A stretch of DNA of 22,342 bases from Candidatus Woesearchaeota archaeon. Its GTDB lineage: Archaea; Nanobdellota; Nanobdellia; Woesearchaeales; WJKV01. The number at the start of each line of letters is the position of its first letter. Within the stretch, counting starts at the first letter, position 1. This document shows, piece by piece, positions 21,991 to 22,342 of the stretch. Made by a program: the position numbers and the translations under genes. The notes below the pieces were generated by a model. The model ran no database searches, was not told where the DNA came from, and saw nothing but the letters and a program-made list of their open reading frames with translations. The stretch is from contig JAHWHI010000102.1 of the NCBI GenBank assembly GCA_019323355.1, forward strand, positions 1-22,342, given 5' to 3'.

Positions 21991-22342
21991 ATGTTTAAGG
22001 GGACTAAAGCGATAATTACTTTGATGCTACTAGTGTTTGCAGTATTCGCAGCTGTGCCTAGCACAGAGGCTGTAGGAATACTGTTTGACACTGTCAAGAT
22101 CAACGGTGATACTATCACAGAAGATGAGATCATCAGTGTTGAGAGAGATTCTGACCTTGATATCCGGCTAAGGATTCTAGGCCTGGATGACGTAGAGAAC
22201 CTACGTATAGAAGCTCTGGTCTCAGGCTATGAATACGAGCAGATAAGGGATAGTACAGCTGCTTTTGAGGTCGATGCTGGCGAGATTTATACAAAAGATC
22301 TATCGCTACATATCCCTGCAAATATGCCAAATGACGACTTCC
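21991..22342 (+). CDS. Second Ig-like surface protein, paralog of the preceding gene (3' end beyond window)
   Basis: The frame is open to the window edge. From ATG 21991 it has a signal peptide (core AIITLMLLVFAVFAAV, cut near TEA), then a domain clearly related to the first domain of the 20511 protein: FDTVKINGDTITEDEIISVE against DFVKIDGDIVSGNEVIEVDR, then SDLDIRLRILGLDDVENLRI against TDLDIKVKLLALANAEDVRV, and IYTKDLSLHIP against TYTKKLSIHLP. The copies are tandem and same-strand, so they come from a local duplication that has since diverged. An in-frame ATG at 21976 would add five residues; GGGG at 21978-21981 fits 21991 better as the start. Anchor and other domains lie beyond the window. 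Confidence 0.85.
   Translation, partial: MFKGTKAIITLMLLVFAVFAAVPSTEAVGILFDTVKINGDTITEDEIISVERDSDLDIRLRILGLDDVENLRIEALVSGYEYEQIRDSTAAFEVDAGEIYTKDLSLHIPANMPNDDF

Overview
The window looks like a chromosomal segment of an AT-rich, small-genome archaeon, most likely of the DPANN group (Woesearchaeota/Pacearchaeota-like). The archaeal evidence is strong: BRE/TATA boxes of the type GAAAnnTTTAAATA sit about 26 bases before many start codons (leaderless mRNAs), other genes carry GGTGAT/GAGGTGAT ribosome sites, and the gene set includes GatD and GatE, a CDC48/VAT ATPase, the Era-like GTPase/DUF2073/zinc-ribbon trio and archaeal-type tRNAs. The DPANN placement is an inference from gene style (short genes, Lys-rich tails, many exported Ig-like proteins).

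Layout. Positions 1-1324 (minus, cut by the edge): a membrane-anchored surface protein with a LecA/PA-IL-like lectin domain. 1406-2089: a DUF1461 (Lit-like) membrane protein. 2126-3579: an Era-like GTPase, DUF2073 and zinc-ribbon operon. 3650-4099: a SecB-like protein. 4169-6481: CDC48. 6525-7853 and 8220-9650: GatD and GatE for Gln-tRNA(Gln) formation, separated by a tiny minus-strand gene for a 25-residue lysine peptide. 9651-13553 (minus): a glycosyltransferase, an exported cold-shock-domain-like protein, a histone-H1-like Lys-rich protein, a tRNA-Arg(CCT) with a 44-nt D-loop insertion, and seryl-tRNA synthetase. 13596-15102 (minus): two coiled-coil proteins. 15197-15270: tRNA-Trp(CCA). 15457 to the right edge: a run of five exported proteins on the plus strand.

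The exported cluster is the most unusual part. It holds a 502-residue protein that reads like a bacterial outer-membrane beta-barrel (about 18-20 amphipathic strands, terminal Phe), an exported protein with three divergent beta-rich/helix repeats, a four-PKD adhesin-like protein, and two tandem paralogous Ig-like surface proteins; the complete paralog has a C-terminal membrane anchor, and the other is cut by the edge. Four of these genes have about 50-90 nt leaders with paired G-runs, unlike the leaderless housekeeping genes. Together they could form a cell-envelope layer. A beta-barrel in an archaeal context is the observation most worth testing.
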